27,892 nt of DNA from a virus, in IMG/VR virus record IMGVR_UViG_3300008267_000672, positions 1-27,892 of that record, one strand, 5' to 3'. The notes below the pieces were generated by a model. It searched no databases. It was given only the letters and a program-made list of their open reading frames with translations, and was not told where the DNA came from. This document shows, piece after piece, positions 23,227 to 27,892 of this stretch (positions are counted from its first letter, which is position 1; the number at the start of each line of letters is the position of its first letter). The position numbers and the translations under genes are program-made.

Positions 23227-23437
23227 TGCTATTATTTCTAAGATAATCCACTTCTTTTTCTAACATTGCTAACTTTGCTTCAGTAGCACTGGTCTTCATT
23301 AGTAGGGTCTTTACATCTGCCCTAAGTTCTGTAAGCTCAGTCCACAGCATTACACCTACTATACTAATCAGTGTTGGAGTTAGCCACTCTTTTAAGGCAG
23401 AGATTACCTTGTCTTTTTCAACAGGTCGTGGAGTCAT
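23114..23437 (-). CDS. Membrane-anchored coiled-coil protein, 107 aa
   Basis: One membrane segment, WLTPTLISIVGVMLWTELTE (about 18-37), is followed by a likely coiled coil (ELRADVKTLLMKTSATEAKL to EKEVDYLRN) and a Pro/Lys/Glu-rich C-terminal tail. It heads the minus-strand lysis and tail operon, directly behind a promoter candidate. The plan fits an inner-membrane partner of lysis proteins or an anti-holin, but the family is not known. Its 3' end overlaps the next gene by up to 113 nt, in another frame, a spanin-like nested arrangement. Confidence 0.66.
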   Translation of the reverse strand: MTPRPVEKDKVISALKEWLTPTLISIVGVMLWTELTELRADVKTLLMKTSATEAKLAMLEKEVDYLRNNSNVQRNEPTIRFPYERATPKKEDGPKVPSPEGSDKERI

Positions 23438-23452
23438 AAGTCGAGTAATAGA

Positions 23453-23484
23453 TAGATATACAATACACTAAGAATTTAACCAAA
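23453..23484 (-). promoter_or_regulatory. Candidate Bacteroidota-type promoter for the minus-strand lysis/tail operon
   Basis: On the minus strand TTTG (plus 23481-23484) is followed after 20 nt by TATATCTA (plus 23453-23460), close to TAnnTTTG. It points to the ATG at 23437 and lies in the 64-nt AT-rich gap between two divergent operons. One base in the -7 box differs from consensus. Confidence 0.5.
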
Positions 23485-23501
23485 AAACACATAAAATCCA
23501 A

Positions 23502-24107
23502 ATGACAGACAACATTTGTATACCAGAATCTGCTCTAAGGAATCATCTGACCTTTAGAGATTGGTACAAAAAGGTCTCATATGAGATGTTCCAAGACCCG
23601 ACCAGCCCAGAACGATTTGATATAATATGGTCTGATGAGAACAGGTCAGACTATATTGAAACTATTATGAAGGAGGCAAACCTTATCTACTATGGTAAAT
23701 ATGAGCTTATAGACTATAAGACAAAGAACCGCAAGTTCAGCACTAGAAAAACCGATATAGTAGCAGCCACTTGCGTCATTATCCTTAATAACTTTAAGAT
23801 TACCTACACTAGATTAGCATCGTTCTTTGGTGTAAACCATGCCACGATGATCTACTATGTTAAAAGACACGCAAGTCATTGTGAGTCAAGAGATTACAGA
23901 AACAAATACATAAACCTATTAACACGTTTACAAAATGAGGGAATTATTCCACCTACTAAAAACAAAAGACATAACCCCCAACAGCTTGTATCTACTCTAC
24001 TGTCTCGAGTTGAATCTAAAGCTAGAGCTGCCAATAGCAGAGGCAACAGAGGTAAAAAGATTGCAGCTGCTGGGAATGTTAACAGCAAGTCTACAGCTCA
24101 CAAGTGA
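23502..24107 (+). CDS. DnaA domain IV-like DNA-binding protein, 201 aa
   Basis: Residues 80-123 match the C-terminal DNA-binding domain of DnaA: TRKTDIVAATCVIILNNF then SFFGVNHATMIYYVKRH, the equivalent of the signature GRDHSTVIHAV-type helix-turn-helix. There is no AAA+ ATPase part. It could recognise a phage origin or act as a transcription regulator. Its last 57 codons or so lie over the next gene in a different frame, and there the chain becomes basic and low-complexity (Arg/Lys/Ser/Ala/Asn), as expected for overprinting. It opens a plus-strand operon that includes the tmRNA. Confidence 0.8.
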   Translation: MTDNICIPESALRNHLTFRDWYKKVSYEMFQDPTSPERFDIIWSDENRSDYIETIMKEANLIYYGKYELIDYKTKNRKFSTRKTDIVAATCVIILNNFKITYTRLASFFGVNHATMIYYVKRHASHCESRDYRNKYINLLTRLQNEGIIPPTKNKRHNPQQLVSTLLSRVESKARAANSRGNRGKKIAAAGNVNSKSTAHK

Positions 24108-24531
24108 AGCGGAGTTGTTCATGCTGGAGGTTGATAAGATATTCTCCAAAGAAAAGAAGAAAGTGTCTGACGCTAGACTTGGGGGTGACTTTACAGAGAA
24201 TCTCCTAGCTTATCGAGATCTGTTTCCCACCTCTAAAGTTGCAGGTAAGCTGGTTAGAAACAGTGTGTCAGACCTTGAGCAGCGCATGGCTTGGTTTATG
24301 AAGACCTACCCTGAGTATACTTGGGAGAATATCTTTGGTGCTACAAGAAAGTATATCGAATCACACAACGGGGACTATAAGTACTGCATGACTTCAGCTT
24401 ATTTCATTAAAAAAGACGATAAGAACAAAGCTTCATTATCTTTGCTCTCATCATGGTGCGAGGCAGAACTGGAAGAGGACTCGCAAGAGTCTGCACCGCC
24501 AGTAATACTCGGCTTCAACAAGCTTATATAA
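23935..24531 (+). CDS. Hypothetical protein overlapping the DnaA-like gene, 198 aa
   Basis: The N terminus MRELFHLLKTKDITPNSLYLLYCLEL reads like a genuine folded start, and further on YPEYTWENIFGATRKYIESH and a SLLSSWCEAELEE end are patterned too. I recall a similar layout in other Bacteroidota phages but know no function. The first 173 nt overlap the DnaA-like gene in the +1 frame. A later start (codon 48, 24076) would cut this to 32 nt but would discard the patterned start. Alternatively a +1 frameshift could join the two. It ends just before a hairpin and the tmRNA. Confidence 0.72.
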   Translation: MRELFHLLKTKDITPNSLYLLYCLELNLKLELPIAEATEVKRLQLLGMLTASLQLTSEAELFMLEVDKIFSKEKKKVSDARLGGDFTENLLAYRDLFPTSKVAGKLVRNSVSDLEQRMAWFMKTYPEYTWENIFGATRKYIESHNGDYKYCMTSAYFIKKDDKNKASLSLLSSWCEAELEEDSQESAPPVILGFNKLI

Positions 24532-24536
24532 CAAAT

Positions 24537-24562
24537 ACCAGGGGGGATAACACCTCCCTGGT
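24537..24562 (+). terminator. Stable hairpin just before the tmRNA
   Basis: ACCAGGGGGG (24537-24546) pairs with CCTCCCTGGT (24553-24562) with one G-U, around a 6-nt loop. It lies 5 nt after the stop of the 198-aa gene and 12 nt before the tmRNA's first base. No T run follows, so it could be a weak terminator or a processing signal that shapes the tmRNA 5' end. Confidence 0.65.
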
Positions 24563-24574
24563 TAATCAAAAACT

Positions 24575-24878
24575 GGGTCCGACAGGAATCGACAGGATGG
24601 AGATTGGTAAACAATGCAGGTAGTGCTAGTTGGAAGCACTTAAAAATCCTAATAACACTACAAATGGCAATGAGTCAACCTTTACTTTCGAAGATGCAAT
24701 GAACTTTGTATCTATTGATGAGCTTGTAGCAGCGTAGTAACTACACGACTAAAGTGCCCCGTGGTTTCCTAGTTCCCTAAAAATTAGGTGGTGGAGTCAT
24801 TCTCCTAGTGCCCCTAAACCTGTGTATCGTTGCTTATTAACACATATCTGGACGTGGGTTCAATTCCCACCGGATCCA
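24575..24878 (+). ncRNA. ssrA: tmRNA, complete phage-encoded gene
   Basis: The tRNA-like ends pair: GGGTCCG (24575-24581) with CGGATCC (24871-24877). The single wobble is G3-U70, the identity signal for alanyl-tRNA synthetase, and the discriminator is A (24878). CCA is not encoded. The 5' side carries GGAATCGACAGG, the conserved D-loop-like block of tmRNAs. The T arm is perfect: stem GTGGG/CCCAC (24854-24858 with 24866-24870), loop TTCAATT. Helix 2 forms between GCAGGT (24616-24621) and ACCTGT near 24820. A pseudoknot-1-type hairpin AGTGCT/AGCACT is at 24622-24640. The product would rescue ribosomes stalled on truncated mRNA and tag the proteins for proteolysis. Length 304 nt is slightly below the common 350. 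Confidence 0.93.
24666..24740 (+). other. tmRNA tag-peptide reading frame
   Basis: Reading from a GGC resume codon, the frame gives GNESTFTF, then EDAMNFV, then SIDELVAA, then TAG TAA. That is 23 encoded residues plus the alanine carried by tmRNA itself. It ends in the small hydrophobic VAA that ClpX-type proteases recognise. The resume codon is inferred from the tandem stops and the Bacteroidota habit of a Gly-first tag; the GCA at 24667 would give a stop after 11 codons and no sensible degron. Tags in free-living Bacteroidota usually are near 10 residues, so this is long. Confidence 0.8.
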
Positions 24879-24885
24879 CAAAGTC

Positions 24886-25098
24886 ATGAAAAAGACAATT
24901 GAATTAGTATTGAGAATTACAGTAGACCAAGATCAGGTTATGGTGGAGGTTGATCAGATGAACAAACCTCTATCGGTCATGCCTCCTTACGATGGACCAC
25001 TGAGTGTCAGCGTAAACCTTAGCGCAGACACTAACACCTACACTACTACCACATGGCATGGTAGTGAAGAGATGTGGTATAGTAGCTATAAAGAATAA
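24886..25098 (+). CDS. Hypothetical small protein, 70 aa
   Basis: Starts 7 nt after the mature tmRNA 3' end (MKKTIELVLRITVDQDQVMV). It is beta-rich and acidic with a Thr-rich stretch and a Trp/Tyr/Ser end. No known family. The mRNA start must be made by processing or by readthrough of the tmRNA transcript, unless a promoter lies inside ssrA. A two-strand hairpin overlaps its stop. Confidence 0.6.
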   Translation: MKKTIELVLRITVDQDQVMVEVDQMNKPLSVMPPYDGPLSVSVNLSADTNTYTTTTWHGSEEMWYSSYKE

Positions 25099-25123
25099 GA
25101 GCCACTCTTTCGAGTAGCTCTTA
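25096..25123. terminator. Two-way terminator hairpin
   Basis: TAAGAGC-C-ACTC (25096-25107) pairs with GAGT-A-GCTCTTA (25112-25123) across one C-A mismatch and a TTTC loop. It closes the plus-strand unit and the facing minus-strand unit. The plus strand has no clear T tract; the minus strand has TTCTTT downstream. Confidence 0.65.
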
Positions 25124-25166
25124 TCTCCAATAACCTAACCTTGCAGAGCAAGTAGTGCAAAGGTAA

Positions 25167-25355
25167 TCAATGCTCTCCTACGTGACAAGGATAAACCTTA
25201 GCAGCAGGATTATTATTTACCATTACACCTTTGCTACCAGGTACAGTTTGTACTGATACCTTAGCATTCAGTCCTACATAGGTACCCTTGCTACCAGGTA
25301 CTTTCTGTACCTGAGCTGCGGGATTTGGATTGTTGAGTTTTCCAGTCTTTCCCAT
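25167..25355 (-). CDS. Small repeat protein, 62 aa
   Basis: The sequence has two near-copies of a short pattern: NPNPAAQVQKVPGSKG and, later, VSVQTVPGSKG followed by NNPAAKV. VPGSKG occurs twice and NPAA-x-V twice. The repeats and small size suggest a surface or decoration protein, but no family is known. It is the last gene of the minus-strand chain of small proteins, and its start is 2 nt after the stop of the gene at 25358. The ATG at 25355 follows an A/T-rich leader. Confidence 0.65.
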   Translation of the reverse strand: MGKTGKLNNPNPAAQVQKVPGSKGTYVGLNAKVSVQTVPGSKGVMVNNNPAAKVYPCHVGEH

Positions 25356-25357
25356 GA

Positions 25358-25492
25358 TTACATACCTTTTTTCATTTTACTTTTCTTCATGCCACCTTTT
25401 TTCATAGGTGTGGCTTTAGCAGGAGCATTAGGTCCTTTAACTTGGATTTTACCAGCAGCTCCGCCAGTTCCCATTTTACCCATCTTTTTCAT
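25358..25492 (-). CDS. Small Lys/Gly/Met-rich protein, 44 aa
   Basis: Begins MKKMGKMGTGGAAGKIQV and ends KKGGMKKSKMKKGM. It is strongly basic and full of KKGG-type steps, like its neighbours at 25495 and 26682. The compact spacing (2 nt on both sides) and the shared composition support a real gene despite its size. Such peptides may coat DNA or lie inside the capsid; that is inference. Confidence 0.62.
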   Translation of the reverse strand: MKKMGKMGTGGAAGKIQVKGPNAPAKATPMKKGGMKKSKMKKGM

Positions 25493-25494
25493 GC

Positions 25495-25641
25495 TTATTT
25501 CTTTTTAGATTTAGTCATACCACCTTTCTTGTAACCGGTGCCACCAGACATCATCTTCTTAGCACCTGCTTTGCCACCTTTTTTCATGTACTGAGCGTTT
25601 TCTCCTGTGCCCATGCCAGCTTTTCCTTTGGTCATTCCCAT
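25495..25641 (-). CDS. Small Lys/Gly-rich protein, 48 aa
   Basis: Begins MGMTKGKAGMGTGENAQYMK and ends GGMTKSKKK. It shares KKGG and MGTG pieces with the 44-aa gene directly downstream, so the two are probably tandem duplicates. Strongly basic, no Cys, no membrane part. The gap to its neighbour is 2 nt. No known family name; function unclear. Confidence 0.62.
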   Translation of the reverse strand: MGMTKGKAGMGTGENAQYMKKGGKAGAKKMMSGGTGYKKGGMTKSKKK

Positions 25642-25652
25642 TGTTTTAAGTT

Positions 25653-25940
25653 TTATTGGTTAGAGTTAATGTCAGCTAATACGCTTAGCTTATATTTTAT
25701 GTTGTTTAACTGAGACTTTAGTACTTCAATCTCTGCTTTCTGACTTTCTATTTGCAGAAGCATCATGCTATCGTTTTGTAAAGCCTCTTCAAATCTGACT
25801 GCAGTTAGGCTATCTAGAGTAACCTGGTGCTCAATTTTTTTAATTGTGCTATTGTCTTGGAACTCCATAACCTTACCAGCCATACCAATCATCATTCCAA
25901 GTACAGCAATGACAATGATTACTACTCCAAACCTACTCAT
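25653..25940 (-). CDS. Membrane-anchored coiled-coil protein, 95 aa
   Basis: One N-terminal membrane segment (VVIIVIAVLGMMIGMAGKVM, about 6-25) is followed by a long helical, coiled-coil-like stretch (LLQIESQKAEIEVLKSQLNN). It could be an i-spanin-like or phage lysis accessory protein; there is no proof. It overlaps the holin-like gene before it by 8 nt, so it belongs to the same translational unit as the second lysis set. There is no lipobox. Confidence 0.65.
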   Translation of the reverse strand: MSRFGVVIIVIAVLGMMIGMAGKVMEFQDNSTIKKIEHQVTLDSLTAVRFEEALQNDSMMLLQIESQKAEIEVLKSQLNNIKYKLSVLADINSNQ

Positions 25941-26205
25941 GACTAGATTCTAATTGTTTAATTTTTTCTTCTAACTCCTTGTTCTTTCGAGAAAGCTCAT
26001 CTAACATAAGAGATTCATCCCCGGTAATCTTCTTAAGGGATCCAGACATTGCACCAAATAGAACAGAAACAAATGCAATCAATAGTTCACGATTAGTGGA
26101 TGGCATCTCTGTGCTCATCAGCATCATAAAGATGCCAATAGCCACAGCTAACACCAAAAGACTACCTAAGAAATTAATTAGTTTATCAGTATTTGTCGTA
26201 CTCAT
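25933..26205 (-). CDS. Holin-like protein with coiled coil, 90 aa
   Basis: Two likely membrane segments: FLGSLLVLAVAIGIFMMLM (about 12-30) and LLIAFVSVLFGAMSG (about 41-55), then a charged coiled coil ending ELEEKIKQLESSHE. The pattern FLGSLLVLAV then NRELLIAFVSVLFGAMSGSL is familiar from Bacteroidota-phage holin-like proteins, by memory. It lies next to the M15 endolysin, so it most likely times its release. It overlaps that gene by 20 nt. Confidence 0.72.
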   Translation of the reverse strand: MSTTNTDKLINFLGSLLVLAVAIGIFMMLMSTEMPSTNRELLIAFVSVLFGAMSGSLKKITGDESLMLDELSRKNKELEEKIKQLESSHE

Positions 26206-26680
26206 TGGTCGGATCGAAATCAGTTACAGGTTTATATACAGTCTTGCTACCATCTTTCAGAGCTACCAGCTTCTGCTTGCGGTTACCAGTCTTCTTGACT
26301 GAAGCATGTACCCATCCAGAGTTAGCTCCTTCAGCTGGGTTATAGAACTCCAGGATAACCTGGTCGAATTCTACATTCTCAGATACCCAATCAGCGAGGA
26401 TTTTATTAGTAACTCCAGTGATTTCAAAATCAACAGCTTCACCGTTCATATGCTGCGAGGTAGTACTCCCACCGATAGCTTTATTAAGAGCAGGTCCTCT
26501 GTAGCAACTATTCACCGTCACTGGTTTTCCAAAGTGTGCTCGAGCAGGTTCCAAGATCTTCTCGCATACACGCTTCATATTCTCCAGATGTTCGGGAGTA
26601 GGAGTATTATCGATGCCAAGTTTGGTAGCAGTGGGAGACTCGGTGAGCTCCTTTAGTGTAAAGTTTGGTGTAATCTTCAT
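26186..26680 (-). CDS. Peptidase M15 endolysin, 164 aa
   Basis: Zinc peptidase of the M15A (D-Ala-D-Ala carboxypeptidase/L-Ala-D-Glu) group: SCYRGPALNKAIGG (58-71), zinc ligands His77 and Asp84 in SQHMNGEAVDFE, and His125 in SGWVHAS. It would cut peptidoglycan cross-links in lysis. The frame opens at 26746, but the Met at 26680 (MKITPNFTLKELTES) is right: the N-terminal FTLKELTES motif is typical and the upstream part would run over the neighbouring gene. No signal peptide, so release depends on the adjacent holin-like protein. Confidence 0.88.
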   Translation of the reverse strand: MKITPNFTLKELTESPTATKLGIDNTPTPEHLENMKRVCEKILEPARAHFGKPVTVNSCYRGPALNKAIGGSTTSQHMNGEAVDFEITGVTNKILADWVSENVEFDQVILEFYNPAEGANSGWVHASVKKTGNRKQKLVALKDGSKTVYKPVTDFDPTNEYDKY

Positions 26681-26681
26681 G

Positions 26682-27206
26682 TTATTTCTTCTTTTTAGCA
26701 GAACCACCTTTCTTGAAGACACCTCTACCTTTGAGGACATCTGCACGAGTTACCTTACCATCACCAGTGAGGTCAGGGAAAGTAGATCCGCCACTCTTGT
26801 ACTTACGAGTAGTACCTCCAGCTCTATTTACACTACGCGGAGCTGTTAGAGGTAGTTTAAAGTTACTCATGTTCTTGCGGTTCTCATAATCTATCTGATT
26901 CTGTTTTGCTTTGTCATAAGCTTCTTCAGATCCAGGATTTTTGGGAGACATTTTGCTAAGAGCCTCTCTGGTTTTCTGAGCATAAATTCCAGTACTATCT
27001 GCTACTTGCTTACCAGCTTGGTACTTCTTTACCTTACCACCAGCTTTGTACATAGCATAGTTGCTCATTGTATCTCCTGAGATAGCTTCGTTGTACTTAC
27101 GACGGTTCATTACCCCACGCTTGGGGATGCCAGCAGTGGCTGCTGTAGTTTTCTTAGCCGGTTTCTTAGCAGGTTTAGCTTTAGTTTTTCCTTTGTTTAG
27201 TGACAT
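26682..27206 (-). CDS. Basic phage protein with EF-hand-like loop, 174 aa
   Basis: The N terminus is Lys/Ala-rich (KAKPAKKPAKK near 9-19), the middle has KAGGKVKKYQAGK and KYKSGG, and the C terminus carries a single calcium-loop-like DLTGDGKVTRAD (145-156) with Asp1, Thr3, Asp5, Gly6 and Asp12, as in dockerin or EF-hand loops, followed by a KKGG...KKKK tail. This loop context (TGDGKVT then GRGV) recurs in small phage proteins, from memory. Possibly a virion-internal or scaffold-like protein. It lies 1 nt upstream of the endolysin gene and 2 nt below the next. Confidence 0.72.
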   Translation of the reverse strand: MSLNKGKTKAKPAKKPAKKTTAATAGIPKRGVMNRRKYNEAISGDTMSNYAMYKAGGKVKKYQAGKQVADSTGIYAQKTREALSKMSPKNPGSEEAYDKAKQNQIDYENRKNMSNFKLPLTAPRSVNRAGGTTRKYKSGGSTFPDLTGDGKVTRADVLKGRGVFKKGGSAKKKK

Positions 27207-27208
27207 GA

Positions 27209-27400
27209 TTATTTCTTTTTACGCATTTTAGATAATGTTTGAGCAAGTGCTGCTTGACGCTTAGTGCGGGTACTAGCTTTACTACCTTCTGCTAATACAG
27301 ATTTAGCATACCCAGCCACAGATTTACCAGCAGCTTTGGCTTTCTTGGTAAAAGCACCTGGACGCTTGATAGCTTTTTGGATCCACTTTTTTTCTGCCAT
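27209..27400 (-). CDS. Small basic phage protein, 63 aa
   Basis: Starts MAEKKWIQKAIKRPGAFTKK and ends LAQTLSKMRKKK. The KKWIQKAI-K-PG start and the R...LAQTL-KMRKKK end form a recognisable small phage protein seen in many virion-gene neighbourhoods, by recollection. Strongly basic, with no membrane part. It could bind DNA or pack inside the head. Co-transcribed with its neighbours (gaps 2 and 18 nt). Confidence 0.7.
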   Translation of the reverse strand: MAEKKWIQKAIKRPGAFTKKAKAAGKSVAGYAKSVLAEGSKASTRTKRQAALAQTLSKMRKKK

Positions 27401-27418
27401 GGTTTTATAATATTAAAG

Positions 27419-27700
27419 TTAGCAATTCCATTTACGCAGAGACTTATTGATCCTGCTATTAGGATCATTCGCTGTCTTAGCTGAGGTGAGCTTAGCTTTC
27501 ATACCCTTCATCCTACTACAGAATGACTTGCGTCTCTTAGCATCTTTGCTTCCAGCTTTGATCTTACTGGGTTTAGTAGTGACTGCAGTCTGTAGTTTAG
27601 ACCCAGGATTAGCTCTACGGTAGGATGCTACACCTTTAGCATTAAGTCCTCCCTTAGGATCCTTACCTTCTTTGCGAGTCCAAGCTGGTGATTTAGCCAT
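27419..27700 (-). CDS. DUF6321-like small basic protein, 93 aa
   Basis: PAWTRKEGKDPKGGLNAKG (5-23) and KRRKSFCSRMKGMKAKL (about 56-72) are the hallmark segments of the DUF6321 group that I recall from phages and large viruses. The end, KSLRKWNC, holds a second Cys after Trp; with Cys62 it could form a bond or bind metal. Strongly basic. Function unknown; it is thought to be a virion or nucleic-acid-associated protein only by context. Confidence 0.73.
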   Translation of the reverse strand: MAKSPAWTRKEGKDPKGGLNAKGVASYRRANPGSKLQTAVTTKPSKIKAGSKDAKRRKSFCSRMKGMKAKLTSAKTANDPNSRINKSLRKWNC

Positions 27701-27703
27701 CTT

Positions 27704-27853
27704 TTATTTCTTCTTAGCTGTCTTAGCAGCTTGTGTGAATTGCTTAGCTGTAGGAGCTCCCTTACTTCCGGGTTTCCTCATCTTCTCTCCACTACCCGCA
27801 GCGATACGCTTGCGCTTAGCGTGGATGTTAGCATAGAGTCCTGGTTTTGCCAT
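27704..27853 (-). CDS. Small basic phage protein, LYANIHAKRKRI type, 49 aa
   Basis: MAKPGLYANIHAKRKRIAAG, then SGEKMRKPGSKGAPTAKQF, and an AAKTAKKK end. I know this short sequence type as very widely shared among phages of aquatic and gut bacteria; its role has not been shown. It is conserved far beyond its size, so it is surely functional. The ATG overlaps a TAA from a gene that continues beyond the window (TAATG), so it is translationally coupled. Confidence 0.75.
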   Translation of the reverse strand: MAKPGLYANIHAKRKRIAAGSGEKMRKPGSKGAPTAKQFTQAAKTAKKK

Positions 27854-27892
27854 TATGGTGCTGTATATAGTTCTAATACTCGGTTAACTACG
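27853..27892 (-). CDS. 3' end of an upstream minus-strand gene (partial)
   Basis: On the minus strand the frame that ends with TAA at 27855-27853 is open to the window edge and encodes VVNRVLELYTAP. Its stop overlaps the next start as TAATG, the usual link in this operon, so a gene likely starts outside the window. Too short to identify. Confidence 0.5.
   Translation of the reverse strand, partial: VVNRVLELYTAP

Noticed and set aside
23438-23501. Replication origin in the AT-rich divergent gap beside the DnaA-like gene
   Set aside because: No DnaA-box-like TTATCCACA or iterated repeat is visible; position alone is not enough.
24437-24444. TATCTTTG as a -7 box for a tmRNA promoter
   Set aside because: The motif is perfect, but no TTTG stands 19-21 nt upstream, it lies in coding sequence, and a hairpin lies between it and ssrA.
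26681-26746. Longer N terminus for the M15 endolysin
   Set aside because: It would run through the 3' end of the gene at 26682, and the family-typical N terminus begins at the Met at 26680.

Overview
The window is part of a tailed-phage genome that probably infects a member of the Bacteroidota. Genes are tightly packed, often joined by ATGA or TAATG overlaps, and no Shine-Dalgarno sequences precede the starts, which instead follow A-rich bases. At least one promoter fits the Bacteroidota pattern (TTTG, 19 nt, TAnnTTT). There is a full set of phage replication genes, tail-fibre and lysis genes, and no integrase or repressor, so a lytic lifestyle is more likely. Head, portal, terminase and main tail genes are not in this window.

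Left part, 1-18924, reads almost entirely on the + strand. It opens with small unknown genes, then a MoxR/CobS-like AAA+ ATPase and a CobT-like von Willebrand A protein with one tiny gene between them, closed by a terminator at 4250-4273. Then come two unknown genes, an acidic protein, an HNH endonuclease, an SF2 helicase, a two-gene minus-strand island (8124-8740), and a divergent uracil-DNA glycosylase. The replication and recombination block follows: DnaB-type helicase, Sak4-type RecA-like ATPase, a probable ssDNA-binding protein, Toprim primase, RusA resolvase, a RecE/RecB-like PD-(D/E)XK nuclease, family B DNA polymerase, a MazG-like pyrophosphohydrolase and a DUF1599 (Nmad1-like) protein. 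A hairpin at 18910-18933 separates this from converging genes.

Middle part, 18978-23437, reads on the minus strand: a coiled-coil membrane protein, a holin-like protein, a protein built like a single-molecule spanin, and two paralogous beta-helix tail proteins, the second carrying about fourteen 16-residue repeats like those of YadA heads. This is adsorption plus lysis.

A plus-strand island, 23502-25098, holds a DnaA-domain-IV-like protein, a second gene overlapping it by 173 nt in another frame, a complete tmRNA (ssrA, 24575-24878) with its own tag ORF, and a small gene. The tmRNA is the most striking feature of the window: it has the G3-U70 alanine signal, a T arm, and an encoded tag of 23 residues ending in LVAA before tandem stops.

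Right part, 25167-27892, reads on the minus strand: a chain of very small, Lys/Gly-rich proteins (several only 44-63 residues) flanking a second lysis set made of an M15 peptidase endolysin and two small membrane proteins. The small basic proteins belong to groups seen repeatedly in phages but without known function.
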